Assembly (NCBI RefSeq): GCF_022682495.2
Contig: NC_071391.1
Coordinates: forward strand, 114,497,195-114,561,194
DNA: 64,000 nucleotides
Direction: 5' to 3'
DNA from: Desmodus rotundus
Lineage: Eukaryota > Chordata > Mammalia > Chiroptera > Phyllostomidae
Position numbers and translations under genes: made by a program. Numbering within the stretch: position 1 is the stretch's first letter; each line of letters begins with the position of its first letter. Shown piece after piece: positions 34,053 through 45,740 of the stretch. A model generated the notes under the pieces. That model was not told where the DNA came from. It did not search any database and saw only the letters and a program-made list of their open reading frames with translations.

Positions 34053-35166
34053 TGTTACAAAATGGACCCATGGGGGGGACAAGATACTGTTACCGAATGG
34101 ACCACCCCTTCCCCAGGATCCCTCTGTACTTGGTCCACCTTGCCCACAGCCTTTAGGAATTATGGCTCTCAATGCCAGTTTAGTGTAAAGGAAAGGAACT
34201 ATTTATTCAAAAGTTATACAGATTTAGAGTAATGACTTAATGTCTTCATTAAAATCCCAAAGTCCCTTAAAATACCCACAAACACACAGTCCTTCCTTCC
34301 CCCCTTTGCCCAGTCAGGCCAGTCAGAGGTATCCACTGTATCTCAGGAAAAAGTAGAAGTCCCTGGCTCAGGTCGCTCCTGGTTCTTCCCAGTAATCTGT
34401 GCTCAGCTGGGAGGCCTCCCATGGTTGCCAGCACCATCAGCTGTGTTGCTGCTGCCGTGATCCCCAGTTCTTAACCCCAAACCACATGGCACCTTCTCAT
34501 AACTCACCAGTGAGAGAGCTTTCACCTCTTTTCTTCCCTGCAAGGTCTCACATGTCCCTGTCCCTAGTCCTGCAAAGTCTCTCCTGCTTCCTAAGCAATG
34601 TGGTGAAGAGAGCCCCCAAACCATGTGGTCCCCCCAAAACTGCATGTTTAGACCCAAAACCATGGGTTAGTACCTGCATGGCTGCCACACCTGGGTTTAA
34701 ATCCCAGTGTAAATCTTCTTCTGCAACCCCCTTTCCAACTCCTCCCACCATTGGCTACACCTGCCAGCACTCCCGTATTTTCCAGCCTTTCTCAGCCACC
34801 AGAGTTAGTCCAGGGAGGCATGGCCCCATAGCGGTGAGTAAACCATCTCCAAGCTCTCACGCAAGTGCTGTAACCAGGGGGAGCTGCCTCCCAGTTAAGT
34901 CACGGGTGGAAGTCAGTCCCATCTCCCTAACTCAAAGCAAAGCCACAGCTACTTAACATACCTATGAAGCTAGCCAGCTGTTATAGATATGTAAAATAAC
35001 CATTTCTGCATATCAGGTATGAAGCTAGCCAACTGATATGAAAAATAACTCTCAATGTCTGTGCTCCATGTGTCCCATCCCTCAGACCAGACTTGTGGAC
35101 TTGTGGGGTGAGGATATCCTCTATTTTTACATTTCCTGGACACCCCGAGTTCTAGGCCCCATTACA
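34053..35166 (-). mobile_element. Retroviral LTR (minus strand), limits uncertain
   Basis: On the minus strand this ends ...TTGTAACA at 34053 and carries an AATAAA signal (TTTATT at 34202-34207 on the plus strand) in a plausible R region. There are two possible starts. TGTTAAG at 34958 gives TGTTA...TAACA ends and a near-match flanking repeat (TTCCTAT at 34046-34052, TACCTAT at 34959-34965). TGTAATGGGG at 35166 is preceded on the minus strand by a purine run (AAAGAGGGA) like a polypurine tract and would place a 55-bp tandem repeat inside U3. I cannot choose firmly. The 185-aa plus-strand frame at 34399-34956 lies wholly inside and is not a gene. Confidence 0.6.
34963..35048. repeat. Duplicated 'tatgaagctagcca' block, 55 bp apart
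   Basis: The 14-bp words at 34963 and 35018 are identical, and the following sequences (each leading to 'aaaataac') stay related. Tandem repeats of this size are common in retroviral U3 enhancers, which would support the longer LTR limit of 34053-35166. Confidence 0.7.
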
Positions 35167-36280
35167 AATCCCTCTTTGCGGGGGCGGGGGGGGGCCGGCT
35201 GCACCTGGGTACATTATGGACTAAATAGACATGTTAGTAATACCAAGATAAGCTAATGATTGACAAACATTATTCATATGCTAATTGTCGGAACCACAGA
35301 CCAAGTAACACTTCATCGCTTTATATAAAAAAGCTCTACTCTGCTATATATTTTTCTAATTGTATTTCAAATATAGGGTAATAGTTTGGAATTTTTCCCT
35401 GTCACTCCCCCTTCAATATTTTTTCTTTTGAAAGACATACATTTTTCATTAAATTGTTTTGACCGTGAGTCAGAAAATATCTCCTGGCCTACATTAGCAA
35501 GAGTTATCAATGTGCGCAGAGAGCTGAGATGACTCTGCCCTCTCACACTTTGCTGAGGAAACTGCCTTCCTTGAAATTTGATGTGTGATCCTGTGGTTTC
35601 AATTTGCTTGCATGTAGGTATCAGCTTAAGCTGGTGACTGCGGTCTCTGAGGTCAGCAGACAGTATTAATAGGCACACTGTTAGTATTGCAGCTGTGTTA
35701 ATGTGAAGTTTGAACCCACTGGTTTGAAAAAAGAAACAGCAAAATGTATATGAAACTTTCTGCCACTCCTCAGTGTGAACTTTTACTCAGGTCTTCAAAA
35801 CTGACTTCCTCCTCTAACCAGCTCCCATTCCCACTAGATTGTTTTATTTGTGTTGTAAAAATTCCAGGAAACTATTGTTCAATCTATATAAAAATTTCTC
35901 TTACTTTTTGAAGGCATTCAAACAATGGTTCCTTTGAAACATCATGAGATACAGAGTTCCTTTTGGGGGACCATCAAGTTAAAATTTTTACTTTCTTTCC
36001 CCTAAAACAGTGGTTTATCAGTCACTTGCTAAATTTCTTAATTTGGTTCCCAAGAAGTAACCATTTCATATACCTTGTCAAATATCTGACAAGAATCTAC
36101 TTTAAGCTACTAAAATGGTTTTCAATAGTTCTAAAGGGATGTAGTTTTGAGTGTTTCTTTTGGTGACTTTTCTAAAACTCGTGTTTTTCTTTGGAATACA
36201 GACATAGTGACTGGCAGAGGAATATGCTCTGATTTTATGAGCACAGATTAGTTTTAAACCCCAAAACCATCTCCGCGGAG
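35167..36280. other. No gene recognised; G-rich run at its start
   Basis: 35178-35200 contains a run of G residues interrupted by single C residues. The remainder is AT-rich, non-repetitive sequence without a coding frame. Confidence 0.55.
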
Positions 36281-36332
36281 CTATCGCACTATCAGATAAA
36301 CATAGTGTGATAAACATCTGATAGTGTGATAG
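36281..36332. promoter_or_regulatory. GATA-rich inverted repeat (hairpin-forming)
   Basis: Arms 36281-36297 (CTATCGCACTATCAGAT) and 36316-36332 (ATCTGATAGTGTGATAG) are reverse complements at 16 of 17 positions, with an 18-bp loop that itself contains TGATAA. About six GATA or TATC cores fall within 52 bp, including GATAA words bound by GATA zinc-finger factors. Function is inferred only; it may equally be a chance product of local duplication. Confidence 0.55.
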
Positions 36333-36424
36333 GGAAAACAAAAAATACAAATAAAGCATATAGTTCAAGAAAAAAGCAGGTGATTTTACCCTTTTTAAAT
36401 TATATGCCCTTTACAGACTTCAGG

Positions 36425-36650
36425 TGACAGGCAATTTAGAGCCAGAAGAGAAGCAACACAGGAAAGAATAAGGGAAAGGGCCATCCAGGAACATGTGAGA
36501 AAACACCCATGGACAAAGCCAAAGCGGGGTAGGATGGACGATGGGAGGTAGGGGTGGAGGTGGGTGGGGCGGGGGAAAAGGGCGGTGGGAAAATGGAGAC
36601 ACCCGTGTTCGAAAAACAATTAAAAATGATTAAAAAAAGAAAAGAAAAGA
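36425..36650 (+). mobile_element. Bat-type L1 3'-end fragment
   Basis: The text 'acaaagccaaagcggggtag' then 'gatgggaggtaggggtggag' and 'ggagacacccgtgttcgaaa', ending in 'attaaaaatgattaaaaaaa' and an AAAAG-rich tail, matches the G-rich L1 3' UTR I associate with bats. The element at 51824-52075 is the same type on the other strand. Confidence 0.75.
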
Positions 36651-36871
36651 ATGAATGGGCTTTGGAGCTCAGGGACAAATGAACGCTATTTCTTTAAGCA
36701 TGTCATCTGACCTATCTGAACTTAGCTCTTAACTACAGAACATAAAAGTAACATCGGTTTTATATGGTTAATTTAAAACGAAGCTTATAGAACATAATAT
36801 ATACAAACTTCTACTGCCATGCTTGGTACACAGGGTGATCTCAATGAATGTATTTACGTTCCCTTCTCCCC

Positions 36872-37050
36872 AGCACAACAGTTCTCAATCAGACATGTAC
36901 GGTAGAATCACTCTGAACTTTTATAACTACTGATTCTCTGAGCTCTGTTGCCAAAGATTTTGATTAAATTGCTCTGGGCTAGATGCTAGGCAGCCATAGT
37001 TTGTGAAGCTCCCCAGGTGATTCCAACAAGCAGCCAGGGTTCAGAATCTT
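36872..37050 (+). repeat. hAT-Charlie (MER-type) non-autonomous element
   Basis: It starts 'cagttctcaatcagacatgtacggtagaatcactctgaa' and closes with 'agctccccaggtgattccaacaagcagccagggtt', the two halves of a common mammalian MER element with related inverted ends. Another partial copy is at 57320-57435. Confidence 0.65.
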
Positions 37051-37299
37051 TGCACAAAAGCTTCCGTCCTGCATCTTTCATGGGTTTCAGAAATACCTGC
37101 GGAGATTTTTTAAATTGTATACGCCTGGTCTTTAGCCTTGCAAGACTCTGATTCAACAGAACGGAACAGATTATCCTTAGGAGTTTCAGGAAGATATTTT
37201 AGTGTCACTGACTATTTGACAATGTCTGAAATCTTAGAGCTTCTCACAGCACCTTATCTCTGCTTCAGTTTCATATGACTTCTAAGTAACTGTCCTACA

Positions 37300-37440
37300 T
37301 TTTCTCGTTTTGTGACAACAGTTCTGTGAAGTAGATATGGCAGAAGTTGTCACCCTACTTGACAGATCAAAATACTTGAATTTAAAAAAACTAAACAGAC
37401 TTACTGTTAACATACAGTAAATGACAAAGATCGGATTCAC
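37300..37440 (-). repeat. MIR-like fragment
   Basis: The plus strand reads 'tgacaacagttctgtgaagtagatatggcagaagttgtcaccctacttgacagat', the reverse complement order of MIR 3' sequence. Diverged. Confidence 0.5.
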
Positions 37441-37689
37441 ATTTGGGTTGTGTAATGACAATAATAATTATTATAATTTATCTAAGGTCTTATGATAATA
37501 ATAGTAAGGCATTATACTAAGAGATTTACATTAATTTCTGTGTTAATTAACTGACTTGTGCAGTTCTAACCCACTCCACCATTCTTTTGACATGGTTTCT
37601 GTAAATGCTGACTGTACTATGTAACTCATAGACGAACAACATGTTTGTATAAAAGTTCTAGGAACTAACTTCAGAAAATACAGACTCTG

Positions 37690-38526
37690 ACCTTTTCCAC
37701 TCAGTCACCCGAAACCCCTGCCCTCTGATAACTCTCAGCGTGTTCTATCTATGAGTCTGTTTCTATTTTGTTGTTTATTTTGTTCATTGGGTTCTGCATG
37801 TAAGTGAAACCATATGGTGTTTGTCTGACTTATTTCACTTAGCATTATACCCTCCAGCTCCATTCATGCTAAGCCCAAAAGATAAGATTAATCTTGGTTG
37901 GTCAATTTAGGACCAACCAAGTAGTATTTTACTGTGTAAATGTGCTGTACCTTTTTATCCACTCATAAATTGATGGGCACTTGAACTGCTTCCATATCTT
38001 GGCTATTGTAAGTAATACTGCAATAAACAGGGTTGCATATATTCTTTCAAATTAGTGTTTCAGGTGTTTTCAGATATATTCCCAGAAGTGGAATCACTGG
38101 GTCATAGGCAGTTCCATTTTTAATCTTTTAAGGTGTCTCCATACTGCTTTCCACAGTGGCTGCACCAGTCTGCATTCCCACCAACAGTGCGAAAGTTCCC
38201 CTTTCTACATCCCCGCCAGCACTTGGCGTTTGTTGTTTTATAGATGATGGCCATTCTGATGGGTGTGGCGTGATATCTCATCTCTGTGGTTTTAATTTGC
38301 ATTTCTCTGATGATTAGTGATGTTAGCATCTTTTCATATGCCTATTGGCCCTCTCTATGTCATCTTTGGAGAAGTGTCTGTTCAGGTCCTTTGCCCACTT
38401 TTCAATGGATTTTTTTCATTTTCTTTGTGTTGAGTTTTATAAGTTCTTTATAAATTTTGGATATTATCCCCTTATCAGATGTATTGGTGAATATGTTCTA
38501 TTCCATGGGTATGTCTTTTCATTTTC
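37690..38526 (-). mobile_element. L1 3' portion of a 5'-inverted L1 insertion
   Basis: Minus-strand L1 ORF2 C-terminal sequence, in plus-strand text from 'tctgcatgtaagtgaaaccatatggt' through 'ctgcaccagtctgcattcccaccaaca' to 'cccttatcagatgtattggtgaa' and 'gtatgtcttttcatttt'. Its 5' end on the minus strand stops at about 38526, exactly where the neighbouring plus-strand L1 piece begins. Confidence 0.88.
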
Positions 38527-38927
38527 ATAAAACTAACACACAAATAAGTGGAGCAGAACAGAGAGCCCAGAAATAAACCCACAGTCAATTAATATTTGAC
38601 AGAGGAAACAAGCACATACACTAGACTAAAGATAGCTTATTCACTAAACAGTGCTGGGCAAATTGGACAGATACGTGCAGAAAAATGAAACTAGACCATC
38701 TTCTTACACCACACACAAGAATAAATTCAAAATGGGTTAAAGACTTAAATGTTAGACCCCAAACCATAAAAATCCTAGATGATCAGCAGTAAAATCTCAG
38801 ACATTGTTTGTAGCAATATTTTATCTGACATATATCCTCAGGCAAGGGAAACAGAAGAAAAAATAAACAAGTGGGACTACATCAAACTAAAAGTTTTTTG
38901 CATAGCAAAGGAAACCATCAGCAAAAA
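38527..38927 (+). mobile_element. Inverted 5' portion of the same L1 insertion
   Basis: Plus-strand L1 ORF2 sequence runs from 'aataagtggagcagaacag' through 'agaataaattcaaaatgggt' and 'gtgggactacatcaaactaa' to 'gcatagcaaaggaaaccatc'. In an intact L1 this last segment lies immediately upstream of the segment that begins the minus-strand piece at 38526, so the two pieces are one element with its 5' part flipped. Confidence 0.85.
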
Positions 38928-39099
38928 GTGAATCTAATTTTCTATTAGATTGATTCAGCATTCTTCAATGATCACCTCTCATTTTAATTATATAAAAAAG
39001 CTGATGAACAATGAAATATTTACCCTGATGAGGTTTGTATTTTAATCTTGTGAGATATTGTGTTTACAATATGGTATATATTTCTCTTAAAGTACAGTA

Positions 39100-39301
39100 C
39101 CATATTTTTCGGACTTAAGACACACCAGACCATAAGACGCACCTAGGTTTTAGAGGAGGAAAATAGGAAAAAAAAACCCGACTCCACTGCCACCCCCACC
39201 CCCAGTGAGCCAAGTAAGCTACATTTGGACTATACGATGCACCCCCATTTTCCTCCCAAATTTGGTAGGGGGAAGTGTGTCTTATAGTCCGAAAAATATG
39301 G
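39100..39301. mobile_element. 202-bp palindromic MITE with TA target duplication
   Basis: The left end 'ccatatttttcggacttaag' and the reversed right end 'ccatatttttcggactataag' are nearly identical, and the match extends through ACACACC/ACACACTT. TA flanks both sides (39098-39099 and 39302-39303), pointing to the Tc1/mariner superfamily. The centre has no transposase frame and carries short A- and C-rich runs. It is a non-autonomous element. Confidence 0.85.
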
Positions 39302-39479
39302 TAAGTCCTCACTTATTATCAATAGGTTCTGCCACTTTAAGATGAAATGTATAATGAAACCAATTTCACCATAGGCTAATTGATGTAAACAAGAGTTAAG
39401 TTTCTACAGCATCTCATCAGCATTATAAAGAAATGACATTGAACAAAATAAAGTTTTTCAAGGACCTGCTACATAAGAA

Positions 39480-39832
39480 GTAAAACCTTAAGACAGAAAG
39501 TGGAAAAGATGACTTCTAAGTGACGTCAAGGAAGAATTTTTAAGGAAGATGGTACTTGATCTGCATTTTGAAAGAGAAGTGTGTCCAAGTGTAAATGAAT
39601 GAAAAGCTACTAAAGGTAAAGGGCATATCATGTGCAAAAATACAAATCTTCGGGGAACGAAGCCACAGTTCTCTGATGACAGGGCAAGTTGTGTAAGGGA
39701 GGGGAGAGCAACTAGACCAGGATGAAGACAAGCAGATACGAGGGACCCTACGTATCACACAAAGGGGCCTGAATATTGGCCTTAACTTTATATGCAACTG
39801 AGAGTTCAAATGATCAGATTAGGAATTTCACT
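39480..39832 (+). repeat. L2-like body fragment
   Basis: 'tgatctgcattttgaaagagaagtgtg ... aaagggcatatcatgtgcaaaaata ... aaaggggcctgaatattggccttaactttat' keeps the order of the L2 region 'gagctgagtcttgaagga ... catgcaaaggcc ... gggccttgtatgcc ... ggactttat'. Confidence 0.62.
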
Positions 39833-40712
39833 CCAGGTTCCCTCTTCTTAGTGTATATTCCCTGATTCTTTCATGATTAACTATATGGGGATGCCTACAA
39901 ATGTTGATGTCTTGTTAGGGTCTCTCTTCTGAATCCCATAACTTTGGGGCATTTCCATGGTGATGTGCTGACTAAATCACACATTAAATATTAATAATAC
40001 CGCATGTACTTTTCATCTCCTGACTTGCTTTTTATGAACTATTCCTAATACATGTTAATGATAACAGTAGTCACCTGGAAAGGCACTAGATTTTTTCATC
40101 TCTTTCCATCCAGCCAGAAGGCATTGGGGAGACAATAAAGGAAAACAAGTTCCTCTTAAGGTTTTCCTCTTAACACGCTCGGAAACATGGTGTTGGTCTT
40201 CTTTGCCCGTGTATCTTTCTAAATAAGTGTTCTATTATAAAGAGATATATTGTTTTGTGCACTAAAATCAATAGGAATTTTTCTCCAGTGATATTTTTAT
40301 CTAATTTCTGAGGACAAAAAAAAATACATCATTGTAAAACTAAGAAACAGAAAAGATTTATGCATGCTTCTAATCTTGGAGATTCCAAGGAATTTTATTT
40401 GTTAAATGAGTACACGCGTGGTCAGGACAGGACCCGGTCACTTCGGTGTGGCATCAGTGTAAACAGATGGTCAGGAACAATTAATTAATCTGAGGTTCTA
40501 ACAAATGTGTTCTGGAGCAAGTAGTATTTGGGAAGGAACGACCTGGTTACGGCATACGTTTCACATGAGCTTCAAGTATGGAAATGTTGTTGTAATCAAA
40601 TGCAGGGACTAAAGAATGAACTTTGCTCGGCATATCATGATGACAAAAGGAGGGGGAGAAGATGAGAGTTTAAATACAGGGGCTGAGGATATTTTAAGCA
40701 AAATGCTACCCT
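39833..40712. other. No gene recognised
   Basis: Non-repetitive, AT-rich sequence. Possible conserved non-coding content, but nothing specific. Confidence 0.55.
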
Positions 40713-40714
40713 GA

Positions 40715-40870
40715 TGTGACTGGAGTTTGCCTGCAGTTGAATCTCAGCTCTGTAAATAGTTATTTACATTTTTCTCATCTAGTAGGTGATAATGAAAAAT
40801 AATTACCTTACAGGTTTTGCAAGGATTGCATACATTTACACAATTTAAATATTCAGCACATTTGAGTGTA
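40715..40870 (+). repeat. MIR SINE fragment
   Basis: 'gtgactggagtttgcctgcagttgaatctcagctctgtaaatag' to 'tttctcatctagtaggtgataatgaaaaataattacctta' fits MIR (gactgcctgggttcgaatcc ... cctcatctgtaaaatggggataataatagtaccta). Confidence 0.6.
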
Positions 40871-43800
40871 TATGTTCAAGAAAGTTTAATTCCCCTTTTC
40901 CTTCTCGACTTTGTTGGGAACTTCTGAAACAATAGAGCAAATGCAGTTCAGTTGCAGAAATTGAAAATATCTTCTGAGCTGTGTTGATAGACATACAGAG
41001 AATAGTTTACAGGAACATTTCCCACCAGAGTGGTCATATAAAGGTGAGTCCAGGGAAAAGAATTGCTGGGTGAAACTGTTACATTTAATGAATAGTTTGT
41101 AAATGATTATTTGTGTGTGTGCATATACAGCTTTGTTTTAAGAAAACAAAAGAAAGCTAATCATTTCTTCTATAATAAAATAAATTTGCCTACACTGATA
41201 TTTATGTAGACATAAGCCTGACATCTTCCCATAACGTGGATTTGAACATACTCAAATTCCAAGTGATATGAAAAATCAATTATTTTATAAATGAGGCACA
41301 GTTAAAAACATCAAACTCATTGATTTGGGTTGATGCTTTAGAAAATAAAATGTATGAGAAATATGAATAATAAAAATAACATTTCATTTGCTACAAAAGT
41401 ATACCGGGCAAAGTCAGTGATGCACTTGTATATATAATCTGTATATATACTGAATAGATAGTATATAAATCTCCCACACAAATTATAGGACATCATTCCA
41501 ATAATATTTCCCTCTAAGAGAGAAGTTATTTCTCACCATTCTGCTCTTGCACACATTAATTTCCTGTTACCTCCCATGAATTATTCGTAGTGGCAGAGAC
41601 GGACGGAGGTACTTTCATCTATGCACTGGAGCCGTCGTTTCTGTAAACTGGAAAGCAATCTGCTCATGTAATGTTACACATCACACTCATCCTTCGAAAC
41701 CAACTCAGAAGCCGCAGTGCTCTCCTCTAGATGCGTGAGAGGACATTTAGAAAAAAAGGTTATCTCAAAGGGAAGAAAATCAACCACACTATCTGAAGCC
41801 AAATTGAATCCGTCGTGACTCATGACACAGGAATACATTTTTGTTGGGATTACTACAGATAAATTAGCAATGACACTCTTCTACTGTATCTACTATACTG
41901 TTACATAAATGCATTTTATATAATTTATGCAAATTGCCATACATTCAGCTGAACCATTAAATGACTTTATTTCAAAACATCTATTCAGTTGAACTAATGT
42001 AGTTGTAGAACACAGTCAAACAATAACAGGCCACAGAGACAGCTGTCAATACCATTCTGCTCTAGCTCTTTCTCACGTATACGAATGCTCACTGGTGTTT
42101 AGGTGATTAGAAACAATGGTAGAGTAATTTTGCACAACTTCTGCACTCAAGAGCTCAGTGCAGGAAAGCAAAGGATCACTTTGAATAAAATCTCTCTAAA
42201 ATTAGGACATACAATAGTTTAGTTTTCCAATCCATCATTTCTCTTTTTCCTTTTCCCCTTCCCAGCTTCTATTTCTGGTTTCTGTATCCTCTTAATAACC
42301 TGTCACTCTCTCCTTCACCAAGTGGAGAAGCCCAGTGATATTGTTGAGCCTCTTTCTTCTTCATGACCCATGACAAACATATCATCCATTTTTGTCAGTT
42401 TTTCTTCTCAACCTCCCACAAACGTCCTTTCTCATTTCCTAGTTGCCAACATATTTCAAATTTAAACTCTCATTTGTAGCTCGCTAGACTGTTGTAATAT
42501 TGGCGCCCCATCACGAGTCTCCTGCCCACTCTAGCTGGCACCCTGGGACTTCAAGCACTATTTTCACTGTGACCTTCCTCTGCTAAAAATCTCTTAGACA
42601 CTTACACATTTAAGATGAATAAAACTATGATGCTGATTTAGGTTTACATTTCTTGCCTTATATCTCACCATTCCAGGAATTTAAGGAAGTTGTTATATTC
42701 ATTATTATCTAAAGATGTCATTAAAACTTTATTCTTACCATCCTTTCTATAAAGATTAGCCTAACCTTACACTTTACTTAGAAAAACACTACTCTTAAGG
42801 CCCCTTTCTTAATCAATCTTTTACTATTTCTGTAATAATTTTACTATATTCCAGCACTAAGTTTAAGTGTTTTTTACTCCCCTCAATTACATAAGTGGTC
42901 TTTTTTCACTCTGAGGACAAAATAAAAGTATCAATTTTTGCCCTCACATAGCTTTTTTTTGTAACTTTATGTAACAAACTTTTATATAAATATACAAATA
43001 ATATATATACAAATATGTATATACATACATAAATATATGCACAGACATATCCATACACACACATACTTCTCTAATTAACCCTTTTACTTGCTATCTAGGC
43101 TTATGAGAACCTTGGGCTTAATGCAAAAATTACATAGTGTTCATCTTGTTAAAATATGAGATCCTTCATTAACCCAGAGTATTAAATGAAACAGCTGAGT
43201 TAGTAACCAAATCGACAAAAAATCAGTTGAATATATGTATGATTAGGGACTTTTATCATTTTGTTCTTAGATTAATTACATGGCTCATTATACTAGATTG
43301 TGTGCTTAATTTCAAATCCAGTTTTTTTTCTTAGATTTTGGTTCTTGCCTTCTGGTTTTATGTGCTTTCCTATTAAAAATGGTATTTTACATGTCTGACT
43401 CATAGCAAAAATAATAATAACCAGCAGAAATAAGAGAATGGTGAACTTTGTCCTCCAAAAAAGAACAAACTTTAAAACAAAAATGACACACGCAATATGG
43501 CTTCACTCAGCTCAGTGACTTCACTGAATGTGAATGGGCTGAGAGCATTTTCAATACCACCATGCAAAGGTATCAGTTAGCAACTTGTATCCAAAGTACT
43601 GAGATCACCATAAAGAAAAATGAGCATTATTTTTCTTTAAAGTATATGATAATATGAGAAGACAACTACCCCATGAGTAAAAGAGCTCAAAAAATAATAA
43701 TAAAGCATATACTTATAAATTAACTTTATCATTTTGAATGCCCCCCCAACACTTTTTCTTTGAGTTGATGATTTGAGTTTATCTGTTTAAATACAATTCC

Positions 43801-45079
43801 TCTCAAGTTTTCATTAACTTTACTAAGGAAATGGGGGAGGGGGATGTCTTTAACAGCATTGGATACCAATTGGAAATCAGGAAAGGCTGGCATCACCAAG
43901 CTGAGCATTTTCTGTAAGAAATTTTATGAGATCATATTGAGGGAAATAAAGATTATAAAAATAAAGAAAGGAAAGGTTTTGGGGGAGATTAGTGGGCAGA
44001 ATCCCTAGCAGGAAGTCCCCTCAGGCTTGTCGGAAGGGTAGAGTATGAGGCAGTGAGATGATTGGACATGGGAAAGACAGGGATGTCAACTGTATAAAGT
44101 ACAATATTTGGAGTAGTAAAAGCTCCTAAGGAAACATACTCATTATCTTTCCTGCGTGCCTGGTGTCACAGAGTGTGGCTTGCCAGTCCCATGTCTGCTC
44201 CCTGCTTGAATTCTGCCCGACGTGGTCTAAACCTAAAGAGAATGACTGCAGGTTGTCATTCTTCATTGCTCTCCCAGGCAGGTGTCCTGACCCTTGCATC
44301 ACACCCATCTTCTTTCTTACTTTCCCCCTTGTTTCACTAAAGCCCAGGCTAAAGAAATTTCCTATACAGTACTTAGAAGTTACTTTTTCTCAATTCTGCC
44401 CTATCTGAATGTCTTTAAAATGTGTTGTCCAAGTATGAATTAAATGTAGAAATAACTCTCTCTTCAGACTTGAAGGCCGAATCCCAACTTCTCTAGTGCA
44501 CATTGTGCTGCTGGTAAGAAAGTGTAATAATGCCTGTCTGGTTCTAGTGTCTGTGGCTGCCTGCTTTATGCTCCCCTCACTTCTTTTAATTTTTGTCTCT
44601 CTTTTAGAGTTTTTTCTAATGCTTACAGTGATATGTCCAGTTGTTTATCTTTTTTTGTTCATTAAGCTATAAACACTTAGAGGCCTCTTTTGAATCCTAA
44701 GACTATGTCCTTAAGTTCTAAGAAATGTCTTGTATTTTTGCTTTTACAATTTTCTTCCTCAATGTTATCACTATTCAATTTTTTCTGTGCTCATTAGTGT
44801 AAAGTTAGACCTCCCGGATCAATTTCAACTCTCTCTCTCTCTTACGTTTTCTGCACTTTTTTTCTGTATTGTTTAAACAAATGTTTTCTTCAGCTTTATA
44901 TTCTAAACATTCTATTAAATATGTATTTATTTTAAAATCATATTTTAATTTCCAAGAGCTCTTCTTCGTTCTTTTATTGTTTAACAACTTTGTCACCAGT
45001 TCCAATATGGGGGTAGGTGGGAGGGCAGTTCCCCAAGCTACGACCAAACAATTATCCAATACCATCTAACTATCTTACA
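40871..45079. other. No gene recognised; long unassigned stretch
   Basis: No coherent coding frame. 42480-42620 has an old-LINE flavour ('gactgttgtaatattggcgccccatcacgagtctcctgcc'). 42970-43070 is a TATA/CATA simple-sequence region, and 44829-44845 is a short CT run. The remainder appears unique. Confidence 0.5.
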
Positions 45080-45740
45080 GTTCAACTCAATTCTGAAACT
45101 ATCTACCTAAGATATTGACTCAATTCTGACACTATCTACCTGGAGATAACATCAGATCACACAGAATAAGGGCTCATCTACGACTCCCCCCACCCCCTTC
45201 AGATGCCAAATTGCAAGTCCCTGCTGTCACCTGTGTTTCTGACTGATGGGCTATAAATTGGAGGTTTCCACAACCCTTTCCTTGGATTTGATTGATTTGC
45301 TAGAGGGGCTCACAGAATTCAGAAAAAGATTTTACTTACTAGATTACCAGTTTATTTTAAAAGGATATAGCTCAGGAACAGCCCCATGGAATAAGGCAAA
45401 GTGTGGGAAAGAGCACGCAGCTTCCATGATCTCTCTGAGGGCACTACTCTCCCCCAATTTTTACCTCTTAACCAACCTAGAAGCTCTCTGAACTCTTTCT
45501 TAGGTTTTATGGAAGCTTCGTTACACAGCCATGATTGACTAAGTCACTGGCCATTGGTGCTTGAACTCCAACCTCCAACCCCATTCCAGTCCCTGGAGGT
45601 GGCTGGCAGGGGAGGCCTGAAAGTTGCAACAGTGCAGTCACGTGTTAACTTCACTGGCAACCAGCCCCATTCACCCCAGGGTGCTTTCCAAAAGTCAGCT
45701 ACTTAACGAAAGATAATGTTTATTTCCCACTTTTACCACC
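45080..45740 (-). mobile_element. Ancient LTR (ERVL-like), minus strand
   Basis: The plus-strand text 'ggctcacagaattcagaaaaagattttacttactagattaccagtttat', 'ttttatggaagcttcgttaca' and 'atgattgactaagtcactggccattgg' is a familiar antisense pattern of an old mammalian LTR, with 'tggaggtggctggcaggg' following. The family name is uncertain and the ends are not defined. A partial tandem duplication of 'ctcaattctgaaactatcta' lies at about 45086-45145. Confidence 0.55.

Noticed and set aside
34399..34956. 185-aa plus-strand open frame, the longest in the window
   Set aside because: It lies entirely within an antisense retroviral LTR, is rich in Pro, Ser and Cys by composition, and has no recognisable domain.
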